DNA of 55,270 nucleotides from Cupriavidus sp. IDO (GTDB lineage Bacteria; Pseudomonadota; Gammaproteobacteria; Burkholderiales; Burkholderiaceae), in contig NZ_JWMA01000009.1 of NCBI RefSeq assembly GCF_000812465.1, forward strand, positions 1 through 55,270, in the 5' to 3' direction. A program made the position numbers and the translations under genes. Within the stretch, counting starts at the first letter, position 1. Every line of letters begins with the position of its first letter. The notes under the pieces are model-generated. The model saw only the letters and a list, made by a program, of their open reading frames with translations. It was not told the origin of the DNA and searched no databases. This document shows, piece after piece, positions 26,511-35,696 of this stretch.

Positions 26511-28754
26511 ATGGACGAGATCGTCAGCAAGCCCGGTCGCCGCTCCTTCCTGATCGGCTCGGCTGCCGTCGCTGGCGGCGTCGTGTTCGGGCCCTATGTC
26601 TTCGCCAAGGGTGCCGCCAGTGCGCCGAAGGCCGGAGCGACGCCGGTCTCGATCAGTCCGTGGGTCAGGATCGGCCCCGACAAGATCACCCTGATCACGC
26701 CGCACACCGATGTCGGCCAGGGCGCTGTCGCGAGCCAGGCCATTCTGATCGCGGAGGAAATGGATCTCGACCCTGGTCAGTTCGAGACCGACTTCGGCCC
26801 GACCGACAAGGCCTACTACAACACCGCGCTGGCGGATGAGCTGGTACCGTTCCTCAGCATTGACCACAGCCCGGAAGCCGAGGCAGCGCGCGCGGGCGCG
26901 AGAAAGATGCTCAAGGACGGCGGCATGCAGCTGACTGGCGGCTCGAGCACCATTCCGGACAGCTACACCAAGCTGCGCGAGGCCGGCGCGATTGCGCGCG
27001 AGACCTTGAAGGCCGCCGCGGCCAGGCGCACCGGCATTTCCGTCGACAAGTTGCGTACCGCGTCCGCGGCGGTGATCCTGCCCAACGGCAAGAAGATTCG
27101 CTATGTCGATCTCGCTGCCGAGGCAGCCAAAGTAACGCCGGTGCAGAGCGTCAGTCTGCGCGATCCATCGCAGTGGCGCCTGCTCGGCAAGCCTGTGCAG
27201 CGGCTGGATATCGCCTCGAAAACCACCGGCCAACTCAGGTTCGGCATCGACCAGTCTGTGCCGGGCATGGTCTTCGCCACAGTCAAGATGAATCCGCACA
27301 AGGGTGCGCCGTTGCAGTCGTTCGACGCGAGCAAGGCCGAGCGCATGCCGGGGGTGAAGAAGATCCTGCCGATCACCAACGGATTTGCCGTCGTCGCGAC
27401 CAATACCTGGTACGCAATGCAGGCAGCGGATGCGGTCGAGTGCAAGTGGGCCGCGGCCACCGACTATCCGCCCGAGCAGGCCCAGCACTGGGCTGCCGTC
27501 GCTGCCGCATTCGCGCCGGACAACGTCGACAAGGTCTGGCGCAACGAGGGCGACGTGAAAGGCGCGTTGCAGGGCGCCAGGGTGGTCGAGGCCGAGTATC
27601 GCGCACCGTATGTCGCGCATCAGCCGCTCGAACCGCTGAACGCGATCGCCATCGTTCGCGACGACGGCATCGAGCTCTGGACCAGTCACCAGATGCCTGA
27701 CGCGGTGCAGGGCATCGCCGCCTCCATCACCGGGCACAAGCCGGAGCAGGTCGTGCTGCACAACCAATGGGCCGGCGGCAGCTTTGGTCATCGCCTGGAG
27801 TTCGAGAACATCCGCGCAGTCGTGCAGATCGCCGACAAAATGCGCGGCACGCCGGTCAAGCTGGTGTTTTCGCGCGAGGAGGATTTCCTGCAAGACTTCC
27901 CGCGCCATATCGGCATGGCGCGCAACCGCGGCGTGGTCAAGGATGGCAAGATCGTCGCGGTGGATTTTCATGTCGCCACCAGTTCGGCCGTGGGGTCGCA
28001 GTTCAGCCGCATGGGAATGAAGGCGGCTGGGGCGGACGGTCAGATTCCGCTTGGGACCGGCAACCTCCAGTACAACATCCCGAACTTCAGAATGACGGGC
28101 TACCAGGTCAAGGGCACCTCGCCGTGCTCGTCGTGGCGCTCGGTTGGCGCTTCCACTGGCGGCTTCTTTGGCGATTCTTTTATTGATGAACTGCTGCACG
28201 CCGCCGGGGTCGATCCCCTCAAGGGACGAATCGACCTGTGCAAGAATGAACTGCACCGCATGGTACTGGATGCCGTCGGCGAAATGTCCGGCTGGAACGG
28301 CCCGCGGCCGGGCAACGGCCGCGGGCGAGGCGTGGCGTTCACGGAATCCTTTGGCGTTCCTGTAGCCGAGGTGGTCGAGGTTTCCGTGACGAACAGCGGC
28401 GCCATTCGTATCGAAAAAGTGTGGGTGGCCGCCGCAGTTGGCAAAGTCATTGATCCCGTCAACTTTGAAAATCTGGTGCAGGGTGGTGTCGTCTGGGCGC
28501 TGGGCCACGCCATGAATTGCGAACTGACCTACGCGAACGGCATGGTGCAGCAGCGCAATTTCAATCAGCATGAGGGCATGCGCATGTTCCAGTGCCCCAG
28601 GATAGAAGTGCGCGGAATCGAAACCGGCCCGATACGGGGGGTCGGCGAGCCGCCTGTGCCCCCAGCCGCGCCGGCGCTGGCCAATGCGATTTTCGCAGCC
28701 ACTGGCAAGCGCCTGCGCGAAATGCCGTTCAACAAGTTCGTCGAATTCGTTTGA
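26511..28754 (+). CDS. Molybdopterin subunit of hydroxylase (IorB-like), Tat-exported
   Basis: A 747-residue molybdenum-binding subunit. The ATG at 26511 gives a Tat signal with GRRSFLIGSAAVAGG at residues 9-23, so the folded holoenzyme should be exported to the periplasm. Molybdopterin contacts include WAGGSFGHRLEFE near residue 425 and SWRSVGASTGGFFGDSF near 544. The base-catalytic glutamate is in RGVGEPPVPPAAPALANA near residue 710. The family hydroxylates aldehydes or N-heteroaromatics with water-derived oxygen. Which substrate is used here is open. It needs a cytochrome acceptor, supplied by the next gene. Confidence 0.92.
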   Translation: MDEIVSKPGRRSFLIGSAAVAGGVVFGPYVFAKGAASAPKAGATPVSISPWVRIGPDKITLITPHTDVGQGAVASQAILIAEEMDLDPGQFETDFGPTDKAYYNTALADELVPFLSIDHSPEAEAARAGARKMLKDGGMQLTGGSSTIPDSYTKLREAGAIARETLKAAAARRTGISVDKLRTASAAVILPNGKKIRYVDLAAEAAKVTPVQSVSLRDPSQWRLLGKPVQRLDIASKTTGQLRFGIDQSVPGMVFATVKMNPHKGAPLQSFDASKAERMPGVKKILPITNGFAVVATNTWYAMQAADAVECKWAAATDYPPEQAQHWAAVAAAFAPDNVDKVWRNEGDVKGALQGARVVEAEYRAPYVAHQPLEPLNAIAIVRDDGIELWTSHQMPDAVQGIAASITGHKPEQVVLHNQWAGGSFGHRLEFENIRAVVQIADKMRGTPVKLVFSREEDFLQDFPRHIGMARNRGVVKDGKIVAVDFHVATSSAVGSQFSRMGMKAAGADGQIPLGTGNLQYNIPNFRMTGYQVKGTSPCSSWRSVGASTGGFFGDSFIDELLHAAGVDPLKGRIDLCKNELHRMVLDAVGEMSGWNGPRPGNGRGRGVAFTESFGVPVAEVVEVSVTNSGAIRIEKVWVAAAVGKVIDPVNFENLVQGGVVWALGHAMNCELTYANGMVQQRNFNQHEGMRMFQCPRIEVRGIETGPIRGVGEPPVPPAAPALANAIFAATGKRLREMPFNKFVEFV

Positions 28755-28763
28755 GGGGCAAAC

Positions 28764-29402
28764 GTGAAACGCATTCTGTTGAGATGCCTGGTCGCCGCCG
28801 CCGTGGCCATTGCCGCCCCGTTCGCGATCTCGGCCACCGACCACCAGGAGACCGCCAGCGACATGCCGCCTCTGGGCAGCGTCAGCAAGGACGATGGCCT
28901 GAAGGCATGGCAGCGCATCCAGGCCGTCGTCACCCATCCGCGCTGTGCCAATTGCCACGTTGGCGCGGACAATGTTCCGAGGTGGAATGTTGTCGGGGAG
29001 AGCAAGACCCGACTGCACGGTATGAACATCAATGCCGGTTTCGGCCGCGCGGGTATCCCGGGACAAGCGTGCACAACTTGCCATGTGACTTCGACCGCGC
29101 CGAACGATGTACCGCATGCGCCACCACATGTCGGCATTGCCTGGCAATTAGCCCCTGTGCAATTCCAATGGTTCGGCAAGAGCGGCGCGGAGATCTGTCA
29201 GCAGTTGCGCGACCCCAGGCGCAATGGTGGTCGGGACGCAGCGGGGTTGGCAGAGCATCTGCGTCACGATGCCGTTATGCATGGCTTTATCCCCTGGAGC
29301 TGGAACCCGGGCGGGGGGCGCAGCACACCGCCTGGCACATTCGAGTCGCATGTGAAGGATATGGCGATGTGGGGTGCCGCGGGTCAGCCCTGTCCTGATT
29401 GA
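28764..29402 (+). CDS. Dihaem c-type cytochrome, hydroxylase electron acceptor
   Basis: A 212-residue exported protein with a signal peptide ending near AISATD at about residue 24. Two haem c motifs are present, CANCH near residue 64 and CTTCH near 100. It begins 9 bases after the molybdopterin subunit and is the likely electron acceptor from it, linking oxidation to the respiratory chain. Isoquinoline-oxidoreductase-type operons often have such a cytochrome subunit, either separate or fused. The C-terminal half is rich in Gly, Pro and Trp and shows no further haem motif. Confidence 0.85.
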   Translation: MKRILLRCLVAAAVAIAAPFAISATDHQETASDMPPLGSVSKDDGLKAWQRIQAVVTHPRCANCHVGADNVPRWNVVGESKTRLHGMNINAGFGRAGIPGQACTTCHVTSTAPNDVPHAPPHVGIAWQLAPVQFQWFGKSGAEICQQLRDPRRNGGRDAAGLAEHLRHDAVMHGFIPWSWNPGGGRSTPPGTFESHVKDMAMWGAAGQPCPD

Positions 29403-29556
29403 GATCAGCTGACAGAACACACTTGGCGCGTAAAGTACAAATTAGGGCGGCACAGGTCAAGTTCCCACGGGTGGCTTGCGATTGAATAAGGGCTGGAGAT
29501 TGCGCACGGTTCGCGCTGCGCACACCCAGCCCTCAACTCAATCGGAGACGCATTCC

Positions 29557-30063
29557 ATGAACACAAAAGCTACCCAAGCCCTCAACGATGTTTCCGCGAT
29601 CGACACGGTCCATATCGGTGGAAACGCCACGCCGTGGATTCCCTTCGCCCCTATCAACGACAAAATTCTACTCAAATACTTCAAAATCAACCCTGTGACG
29701 GGCGAAGTGGTATTGCTCATGAAGGCCGCCAAAGGGGAGGGCGCGCATATTCATCGCCATACCGGCACGGTGATGGTCTACACACTCAGCGGTCGATGGA
29801 AATACGACCAGCACGACTGGATCGCGCAAGCCGGCGATTTCGTTTTTGAGCCGTCGGAGTCGTCGCACTCGTTCACCAATCTCTCCGACGACGACAATGG
29901 CATGGCGCTCGTGGTGTCGACCGGTGAGCTCCACTTCCTCGACGAAAACGGCAACGTCACGTTCGTCGAGACGTGGCGGACGGCCTTGAGCCGCTACCAG
30001 GACTACTGCAAAGCCAATGCGTTGCCCGAGATCGACCTGATCGGCTGCCAGGGCGGCCGCTAA
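29557..30063 (+). CDS. Cupin dioxygenase (2,4'-dihydroxyacetophenone dioxygenase-like)
   Basis: A 168-residue single cupin from the ATG at 29557, which follows a CGGAGACG element. Metal ligands are likely the histidines in GAHIHRHTGTVMVYTLSG near residues 63-80 and SHSF near residue 107. Length and the HRHTG pattern resemble the 2,4'-dihydroxyacetophenone dioxygenase family, which cleaves a C-C bond next to a ketone using non-haem iron. The canonical cupin glutamate is not obvious. It lies 154 bases after the cytochrome gene in the same direction and may be a later step in the same pathway. Confidence 0.82.
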   Translation: MNTKATQALNDVSAIDTVHIGGNATPWIPFAPINDKILLKYFKINPVTGEVVLLMKAAKGEGAHIHRHTGTVMVYTLSGRWKYDQHDWIAQAGDFVFEPSESSHSFTNLSDDDNGMALVVSTGELHFLDENGNVTFVETWRTALSRYQDYCKANALPEIDLIGCQGGR

Positions 30064-30159
30064 GCGACGGCAACGGACGTGAGCCAGGCATCTGGCTCAC
30101 GGAGGTCACGCAAACGGTCCGACCCATTTGATCTACGATACGCACCGCCCCCGCCACTC

Positions 30160-31086
30160 ATGCCTTCTCATCCCCTAAACGACAATCGGCCGATCGCACG
30201 CATCATGGTGGCCGGTACCGGCGTGCTGGGCGCGCAGATCGCCTTTCAGTGCGCGTTTTCCGGTATCGACGTCGTAGCCTACGACATCAATGCCGCCTGC
30301 CTGGATCGCGCGAACGGCCGCTTCGATGCGCTAGGGCGCGTCTACGCTGCCGATTTGGGTGCCCCTCGCGAGCAGATCGAAGCCACGCTGGCACGCATCG
30401 AGGGCAATAGCGACCTCGCTTCGGCCGTTGCCGACATGGACCTCGTCATCGAAGCCATCCCCGAGGATCTGGCAATCAAGCAGTCTTTCTACCGTTCACT
30501 GTCGGCTGTAGCGCCGGCCGGCACCATCTTTGCGAGCAACTCGTCGACGCTGGTGCCAAGCCAGTTTGCCATGTTCACGGACCGGCCCGAGCGCGTGCTG
30601 AGCCTGCATTTCGCGCACGAAGTGTGGAAGCACAACATCGTCGAAATCATGGGCCATCCGGGCACCGACCCCGCCGTATTCGCGCGCATGGTGCAGTTCG
30701 CACACCGCATTGGCATGGTGCCTTTACCGCTGCGCAAGGAGCAGCCCGGCTACCTGCTGAATACCATGCTCGTCCCGATGCTGATCGCCGCGCTGGGTCT
30801 GCTGGTCAACGAGGTTGCCGACGTGCAGACGATCGACAAGGCGTGGATGATTGCGAAGGCGGATCGGATTGGCCCGTTCGGCATTCTCGACGGAATCGGC
30901 ATGACGACCGTCTATAACGTCACGCGCGCGCTTGCGGAACGTACGGGCGATTCAACGCATCGGCGCATTGCGGAATACGTGAAAGCGCATTTCATCGATA
31001 CCGGGTATATCGGCGAGTCAGTGGGGCGCGGCTTCTATCAATATCCCGATCCGGAGTTCCTGAATCCCACGTTCGTCGCCACCTGA
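30160..31086 (+). CDS. 3-hydroxyacyl-CoA dehydrogenase, NAD-binding
   Basis: A 308-residue 3-hydroxyacyl-CoA dehydrogenase of the 3-hydroxybutyryl-CoA type. The NAD motif is VAGTGVLGAQIAF near residues 14-26. IFASNSSTLVPSQFA near 125 matches the family serine/asparagine block, and LHFAHEVWKHNIVEIMG near 150 has the catalytic histidine, although HFAHEVW differs from the common HFFNPVP. GPFGILDGIGM near 245 is in the dimerisation half. The ATG at 30160 fits the family start better than one at 30079. It follows the cupin in the same direction, with the AraC gene convergent. Confidence 0.9.
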   Translation: MPSHPLNDNRPIARIMVAGTGVLGAQIAFQCAFSGIDVVAYDINAACLDRANGRFDALGRVYAADLGAPREQIEATLARIEGNSDLASAVADMDLVIEAIPEDLAIKQSFYRSLSAVAPAGTIFASNSSTLVPSQFAMFTDRPERVLSLHFAHEVWKHNIVEIMGHPGTDPAVFARMVQFAHRIGMVPLPLRKEQPGYLLNTMLVPMLIAALGLLVNEVADVQTIDKAWMIAKADRIGPFGILDGIGMTTVYNVTRALAERTGDSTHRRIAEYVKAHFIDTGYIGESVGRGFYQYPDPEFLNPTFVAT

Positions 31087-31105
31087 AACCCAAGGCAGGC
31101 TATTG

Positions 31106-32131
31106 CTACCTGGTTGGACGTCCGGGGTCATCCTCGTGACGCATCGCTCGAAACTGCCGGGGCGTGACGCCCTGCAGTCGCTTGAACGCACGGCTGAACG
31201 CGCTTTGCTGCGAATAACCAAGCAGTTCAGAGATCTCGGCGAGACGCAGGTTTGACTGCTGCACATACTTCAGGGCGAGATCTTCACGAACCTGCTCCCG
31301 CAGTTCATCGAACGTCGTGCGGGCCTCAGCGAGGCGGCGCTGCAAGGACCGCGGGGACGTGGCGAGCGCTCGCGCTATGGCGTTGAGCGAACTGTCAGTG
31401 AACGGCAAAAGTGCGCGAATCATCGTTTGCGTGCGTACCGTCCATAGCGCCTCCAACTGCGCCCTTTCGCGCCGCAAGTGTGCTTCGAGCACACGATGCG
31501 CGTGACGGCGAAGTTGCGTTACCGGACGCGTCACCGTACCGCGATCGAGGACAATCGCATTTCTGTCCTGATCGAAGCTGAGGGATGGTCCGAACGTGCG
31601 CCTGTGCATTGTGCAGTCCGCAGGCGCCGAATGACGGAATTGCACAACGGCCGGCTGCCAGGCGGTACCACAGATGGTACGCAAGTACTGCATGCCGTTG
31701 GCGAGACCCAGTTCAACTGCCTGAACTTCTCCGGGACCGGAAGCGTTCTCAATGTCGTAAGTCAAGACCATCCCCTGTTCGTCCCGCACTGCACGTACAG
31801 AAGACATCGACGTATGCAGCACGTAGAACTCGGCTAGCGTATCCATTGCCTCCCCGAGGGTACGCGCGCCATGCATCATCACAAGGATCGGGCCCAGGAC
31901 CGCCAGGCCCTGATATTCGGCGAGTCTTAGTCCAAAATTCCGGCATTGCGTAACTTCGGCAGCCAGCGAAAGAAATCGAAGCACTTGCGCACCCCGGATC
32001 GGCACGTCGGCGGAACGGAGCGCAAGCTCCGGCAGCTCGGCTCCGGTCGCAACCAACTCGGGTTGGACGCCGAGTACCTCGAGCAGAGGAGCTGCTCCGC
32101 TCAACACAACACTGGGTAGGTATCCTTGCAT
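31106..32131 (-). CDS. AraC-family regulator with arabinose-binding-like N-domain
   Basis: A 341-residue regulator. The N-terminal part (about 20-210) resembles the Arabinose_bd domain of OruR/ArgR-like AraC proteins, with LRFLSLAAEVTQCRNFGLRLAEYQGLAVLGP split across its core. Residues about 240-330 hold the double HTH, with SSLNAIARALATSPRSLQRRL and LRLAEISELLGYSQQSAFSRAF. It converges on the 3-hydroxyacyl-CoA dehydrogenase with a 19-base gap. It starts 36 bases after the end of the minus-strand cyclase gene, so the two may be one transcript. Its target may be the cupin and dehydrogenase genes. Confidence 0.9.
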   Translation of the reverse strand: MQGYLPSVVLSGAAPLLEVLGVQPELVATGAELPELALRSADVPIRGAQVLRFLSLAAEVTQCRNFGLRLAEYQGLAVLGPILVMMHGARTLGEAMDTLAEFYVLHTSMSSVRAVRDEQGMVLTYDIENASGPGEVQAVELGLANGMQYLRTICGTAWQPAVVQFRHSAPADCTMHRRTFGPSLSFDQDRNAIVLDRGTVTRPVTQLRRHAHRVLEAHLRRERAQLEALWTVRTQTMIRALLPFTDSSLNAIARALATSPRSLQRRLAEARTTFDELREQVREDLALKYVQQSNLRLAEISELLGYSQQSAFSRAFKRLQGVTPRQFRAMRHEDDPGRPTR

Positions 32132-32166
32132 TCTATGTACTTCACTGCGGGACGTGGAGGGCGTAG

Positions 32167-33864
32167 TCAGGCGCGAGGCATCTGCGCCGCCTTGGACAGT
32201 ACACGGACGGGCATCGGTTCATCGCGGCCTCGCAGGCGTGCGGCAAGCTGCGGCAAGCCTGCGGCCGAAACGCCGGCATGCTGGAAGACCTCTTCCGAGA
32301 CGATCGCCTCGCACGCGATCTCTTTGGTCAACTGTTCAAGTCTCGAAGCCACGTTCAACGGGTCGCCAATCGCTGTGAACGTGACATGCTCGCGAAAACC
32401 GATCTCACCCATTACCGCCCGGCCGCAATGCAAGCCAATGCCAAACCGGATTTGCGTTTGCAGCTGCTGTTCGAGCGCGGCGTTGAGGGCGTCTATATTG
32501 GCTGCGACCAGTGGCACCGCGCTGAGCGCCTGACGACATGCAGCGGACGGCTCGCTGCTTAAGCCAAAGATCGCCAGCACTGCGTCCCCAATGAACTGGT
32601 TTGGCAGGCCGCCAGCCTTGACTACCGCGGCGCTGACCGCACTCAGGAAGCGACTGACGACGAACAGGCTGTCGAACGGCAACTGTGCCGCCGCAAGCTT
32701 TGTGGAATCCCGCATATCCACGAACATGAACGCCGCGAATCGCTCTTGAGGCATGACGTCCCGCTGGCGCCTCTGCAAGAAGGCCGAGGATGCTGCCGGC
32801 GGCACCAGGGGCCATACGGAAAGATCATGGGTCGGCCGCAACTGGCAGGCGAGTCGAACTGTCTGTGAGTCAACGCCCAGCCGTTCCAGAACGCGCCGCT
32901 CCGCTTCGGACGGCGCGGGCAGCGGCACATCGCTGAGCACGCGCACCCGGCACAACGAGCATCGGGCGCGGCCACCGCAACTGCTGGCATGGGGAATGCC
33001 GGCCATGCGGCTAGCCTCGAGTACCGAAAATCCGAGCGGCGGGAATACCTTTCGCCCGTCCGGATACAGAACACGGAGCCGCCCGACCCGGCGCTCGCGC
33101 ACCGTGCGCACCAGCCGCGCTGCGAACACAAGCAGCAACGCACCGCCATCGAAGAGCAGAAAGTCGTTGCGCAGCTGGGCGAGCCAGAGATTTTGCAGTC
33201 CCGTTCCAATGACCGCCGGCCGGGTCGCCTCGGCACGCCAGACGGGATCCTGCGCGAGCGCGATCACTTCCCGTCCGCCCTGCAAGAAGCCTAGCAGCGC
33301 GAGCACCGGGAGGAGCACGGCGGCACTCAGCAGCACGCTCCGCCACGCCCCGAACCATGGCTTCAACCGCAACCAGAACCAGATGCCATAGCACCCATGC
33401 AGCCAGGCGACCACCAACAGCATCAGCTGCACGCGCCCGAAGAACGGTGAGTCGATCCAGAACGAGTACAGCAACTGCGCATAGCCCTTGTTCAGGCCGA
33501 ACTCGGCAAGTGCGACCCGCGTGTTCACAACATGGTTGGCTAGCAGCGGCGGTATGCACAAGCCAAGGGCGAGTTGCGCCACCTCACCGGGAGTCCAATT
33601 CAGCGAGCGCCGTTCATACAGCGCCCACAGACCCAGAAAGAAATGCGTCGCCAGCGCACTGTACAGCACGGCCGTTCCCAGCCATCCCTGCCAGATGAAC
33701 TTCTGCACAAGCAGATCACGCTCCAGCCATGCGAGCGAGATATTCCCCAGCGAGTGGTTCAGGAGGTGCGTGCCTACGTAGGTGAAGAGCACCAGTCCAG
33801 TCGTCAGCCGCACCGATCGCACCCCCGCCGGCAGCAACCTCTGAAGATAGGGAAAGTGCGACAT
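32167..33864 (-). CDS. Membrane class III cyclase with [2Fe-2S] domain
   Basis: A 565-residue protein from the ATG at 33864, preceded by AGGAGA. Residues 1-260 hold about six membrane helices with histidines at 33, 37, 74, 111 and 156, reminiscent of the haem-binding anchor of succinate dehydrogenase. Residues about 262-352 are a ferredoxin domain with CGGRARCSLC (Cys296, 302, 305) and a fourth Cys at 340. Residues about 375-560 are a class III nucleotide cyclase: metal ligands Asp383 and Asp427 (FIGDAVLAIFG), and NVASR (504-508) for the transition state. The usual adenine-selecting lysine position reads NQFIGD, i.e. Gln423. Similar cyclases are known in rhizobia. A redox-sensing cAMP synthase is the best guess. 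Confidence 0.88.
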   Translation of the reverse strand: MSHFPYLQRLLPAGVRSVRLTTGLVLFTYVGTHLLNHSLGNISLAWLERDLLVQKFIWQGWLGTAVLYSALATHFFLGLWALYERRSLNWTPGEVAQLALGLCIPPLLANHVVNTRVALAEFGLNKGYAQLLYSFWIDSPFFGRVQLMLLVVAWLHGCYGIWFWLRLKPWFGAWRSVLLSAAVLLPVLALLGFLQGGREVIALAQDPVWRAEATRPAVIGTGLQNLWLAQLRNDFLLFDGGALLLVFAARLVRTVRERRVGRLRVLYPDGRKVFPPLGFSVLEASRMAGIPHASSCGGRARCSLCRVRVLSDVPLPAPSEAERRVLERLGVDSQTVRLACQLRPTHDLSVWPLVPPAASSAFLQRRQRDVMPQERFAAFMFVDMRDSTKLAAAQLPFDSLFVVSRFLSAVSAAVVKAGGLPNQFIGDAVLAIFGLSSEPSAACRQALSAVPLVAANIDALNAALEQQLQTQIRFGIGLHCGRAVMGEIGFREHVTFTAIGDPLNVASRLEQLTKEIACEAIVSEEVFQHAGVSAAGLPQLAARLRGRDEPMPVRVLSKAAQMPRA

Positions 33865-34314
33865 GCTCGGTTCTCCTTGGCCTCGACGGGACGCAGCCGA
33901 TTCGTATCTTATCTTCGCTGGCGTCGAAAGGGCTGGCGCCAGAGAGGTGCAAGGCACGTCCGCCGGGCGTTGAGGAAGCGGTCGTTCGGGAGGAGGGCGA
34001 GCATGTGGCGCATGAGCCAGCCGAACATTCCCGAGAACTGGTCGCGCGCACTTGCAGGACTGCGCAGACGCCAGGTTTATTCCAGCTCACGAGGCTTGGC
34101 GAGGATGTAGCGTGGCCGAGCGTCAAGCTACTGTACAGCTGGGTGCGTCGCTGCTTCCTCATATCGCTGATAGCACGGACGCCTCCAGCCGCCGCCGCGC
34201 GATGCTTACGGTGGAATAAAACGGATGCCGCAAGAGTCTTGCTCGTGAACCCAGTCGCGAGGCCCGTCGGATAGTCCGGCGATCTGCCTCCCGAACCTAA
34301 GTCGCGAGGGCAAT
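33865..34314. other. Intergenic region, probable gene remnants
   Basis: About 450 bases between the cyclase and the metallophosphoesterase, which are divergent. Minus-strand translation around 33960-34090 gives a short protein-like stretch (ARDQFSGMFGWLMRHMLALL) without a start or good context, suggesting a decayed gene tail. I cannot assign a family. The promoters of both neighbours must lie here, but no strong element was seen. Confidence 0.4.
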
Positions 34315-35259
34315 ATGTCATCAGATCTTCCATCCGATCCGTCGCGCCGCGGCGCGTTGAAATGTCTCGCTTTCGGTGGTGCGGGCACCGTCTTTGTCTT
34401 GTCCGGCGGCATTCTGGCGCCGCTGGAACTGGCCCGTGCCGTCTCGGGGAAGGGGCTGTCGGATGCCACGGGCATCCCCCTTTTCCTGCAGATCAGCGAC
34501 ACGCATATTGGCTTCAACAAGGAGGCCAATCCCGACGTCGCGGGCACGCTCAAGCAGACCATTGACCTCGTCAACGCCATGCCGGTCAAGCCTGCGTTGA
34601 CGATTCACACGGGCGACATAACGCATCTCTCCAAGGCGGAAGAGTTCGACCACGCGGCCCAGTTGATGTCGGGGCTGAATATCACCGAGTTGCATACCGT
34701 GCCTGGCGAGCATGATGTCACCGATGGACCCGGGACGGAATACTTCAGGCGCTTTGGTCAAGCCTCCGACAATAAGGGCTACTACAGCTTCGACCACAGT
34801 GGCGTCCACTTTATCGGCCTGGTCAACGTGATGCATTTCAAGCCGAACGGTCTGGGGGGCCTGGGCGACGACCAGCTCGCGTGGCTGAAAGCCGACCTGA
34901 AGGGCCGCTCGGCCAGTACGCCGATCGTCGTCTTCGCCCACATGCCAATGTGGACGATCTACCAGCCGTGGGGGTGGGGCACCGGCGACGCCGGCGAGGC
35001 GATGAGCTATCTGACGCGCTTCGGTTCGGTCACAGTCCTGAACGGCCATATCCACCAGATCGTGTCGAAGGTGGAAGGCAATATCACCTTCCACACGGCG
35101 CGCTCGACGGCCTATCCCCAACCGACGGCAGGCAATGGACCGGGCCCGATGCCGCTGACGGTACCGAGCGACCAGCTTCCCAGGATGCTTGGTGTAACCG
35201 GCATCAGGATCGTGCGCCACCCGCTCGCAGCGACCCTCGCCGACACGACGCTCGCCTGA
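34315..35259 (+). CDS. Tat-exported metallophosphoesterase
   Basis: A 314-residue calcineurin-like phosphoesterase. The N-terminus has a Tat signal with SRRGALKCLAFGGAG at residues 10-24. Metal-binding blocks are ISDTHIGF (Asp62, His64), TGDITH (Asp101), PGEHD (residues 130-134), FAHMPMW (His209) and NGHIHQ (His245, His247). The third block is normally GNHD; here asparagine is replaced by glutamate. It should be periplasmic and could be a phosphodiesterase or nucleotidase. A cupredoxin gene follows 36 bases later in the same direction, and both are probably one transcript. Confidence 0.88.
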   Translation: MSSDLPSDPSRRGALKCLAFGGAGTVFVLSGGILAPLELARAVSGKGLSDATGIPLFLQISDTHIGFNKEANPDVAGTLKQTIDLVNAMPVKPALTIHTGDITHLSKAEEFDHAAQLMSGLNITELHTVPGEHDVTDGPGTEYFRRFGQASDNKGYYSFDHSGVHFIGLVNVMHFKPNGLGGLGDDQLAWLKADLKGRSASTPIVVFAHMPMWTIYQPWGWGTGDAGEAMSYLTRFGSVTVLNGHIHQIVSKVEGNITFHTARSTAYPQPTAGNGPGPMPLTVPSDQLPRMLGVTGIRIVRHPLAATLADTTLA

Positions 35260-35295
35260 GTTTCCAAACACTGCTCACCAACCAGGATCCGAATC

Positions 35296-35643
35296 ATGCT
35301 AACGAATACCCTCCGTCGCGCCTTCGTCGTTCCCCTCGGGGTCGGCCTACTCATAGCGGCGTCGCTTTCCGGGCTCTCCGTCGCGCAAGCGCAGGAGGCC
35401 AATGTTGTCGTTGTGAAGAATTTCATGTTCTCGCCAATGTCACTCACAATTAAAGCTGGCTCGACCGTGACCTGGAAGAATCTCGACGGCGAACCGCACA
35501 CGATTGTCAACGATGCCGGCCTGTTCCGCTCCAGCGCGCTCGATCAGAACGACACCTACAAGTTCAGGTTCGATAAGCCGGGTGTCTACAAGATCTTCTG
35601 TGGCATACACCCGAATATGAAGGCGACAATCACCGTCCAGTAG
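35296..35643 (+). CDS. Cupredoxin (amicyanin/plastocyanin-like)
   Basis: A 115-residue exported blue copper protein. The signal peptide ends near VAQAQEA at about residue 34. The type 1 copper ligands are visible: His in GEPHTI near residue 67, then Cys, His and Met in IFCGIHPNMKA near 104-111. It is probably a periplasmic electron carrier. It follows the metallophosphoesterase with a short gap, a pairing seen in other proteobacteria, though the functional link is unknown. It could also serve the periplasmic molybdenum hydroxylase and cytochrome encoded nearby. Confidence 0.9.
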   Translation: MLTNTLRRAFVVPLGVGLLIAASLSGLSVAQAQEANVVVVKNFMFSPMSLTIKAGSTVTWKNLDGEPHTIVNDAGLFRSSALDQNDTYKFRFDKPGVYKIFCGIHPNMKATITVQ

Positions 35644-35696
35644 GTGCAAGCGCGTCCTGGATGGCTGAAAACGGAAGATGGCGCAAGGGTGAGGGC

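Noticed and set aside
26412..29147. 911-codon minus-strand frame opposite the molybdenum hydroxylase
   Set aside because: The plus strand has full molybdopterin and iron-sulphur motifs; the antisense product shows none.
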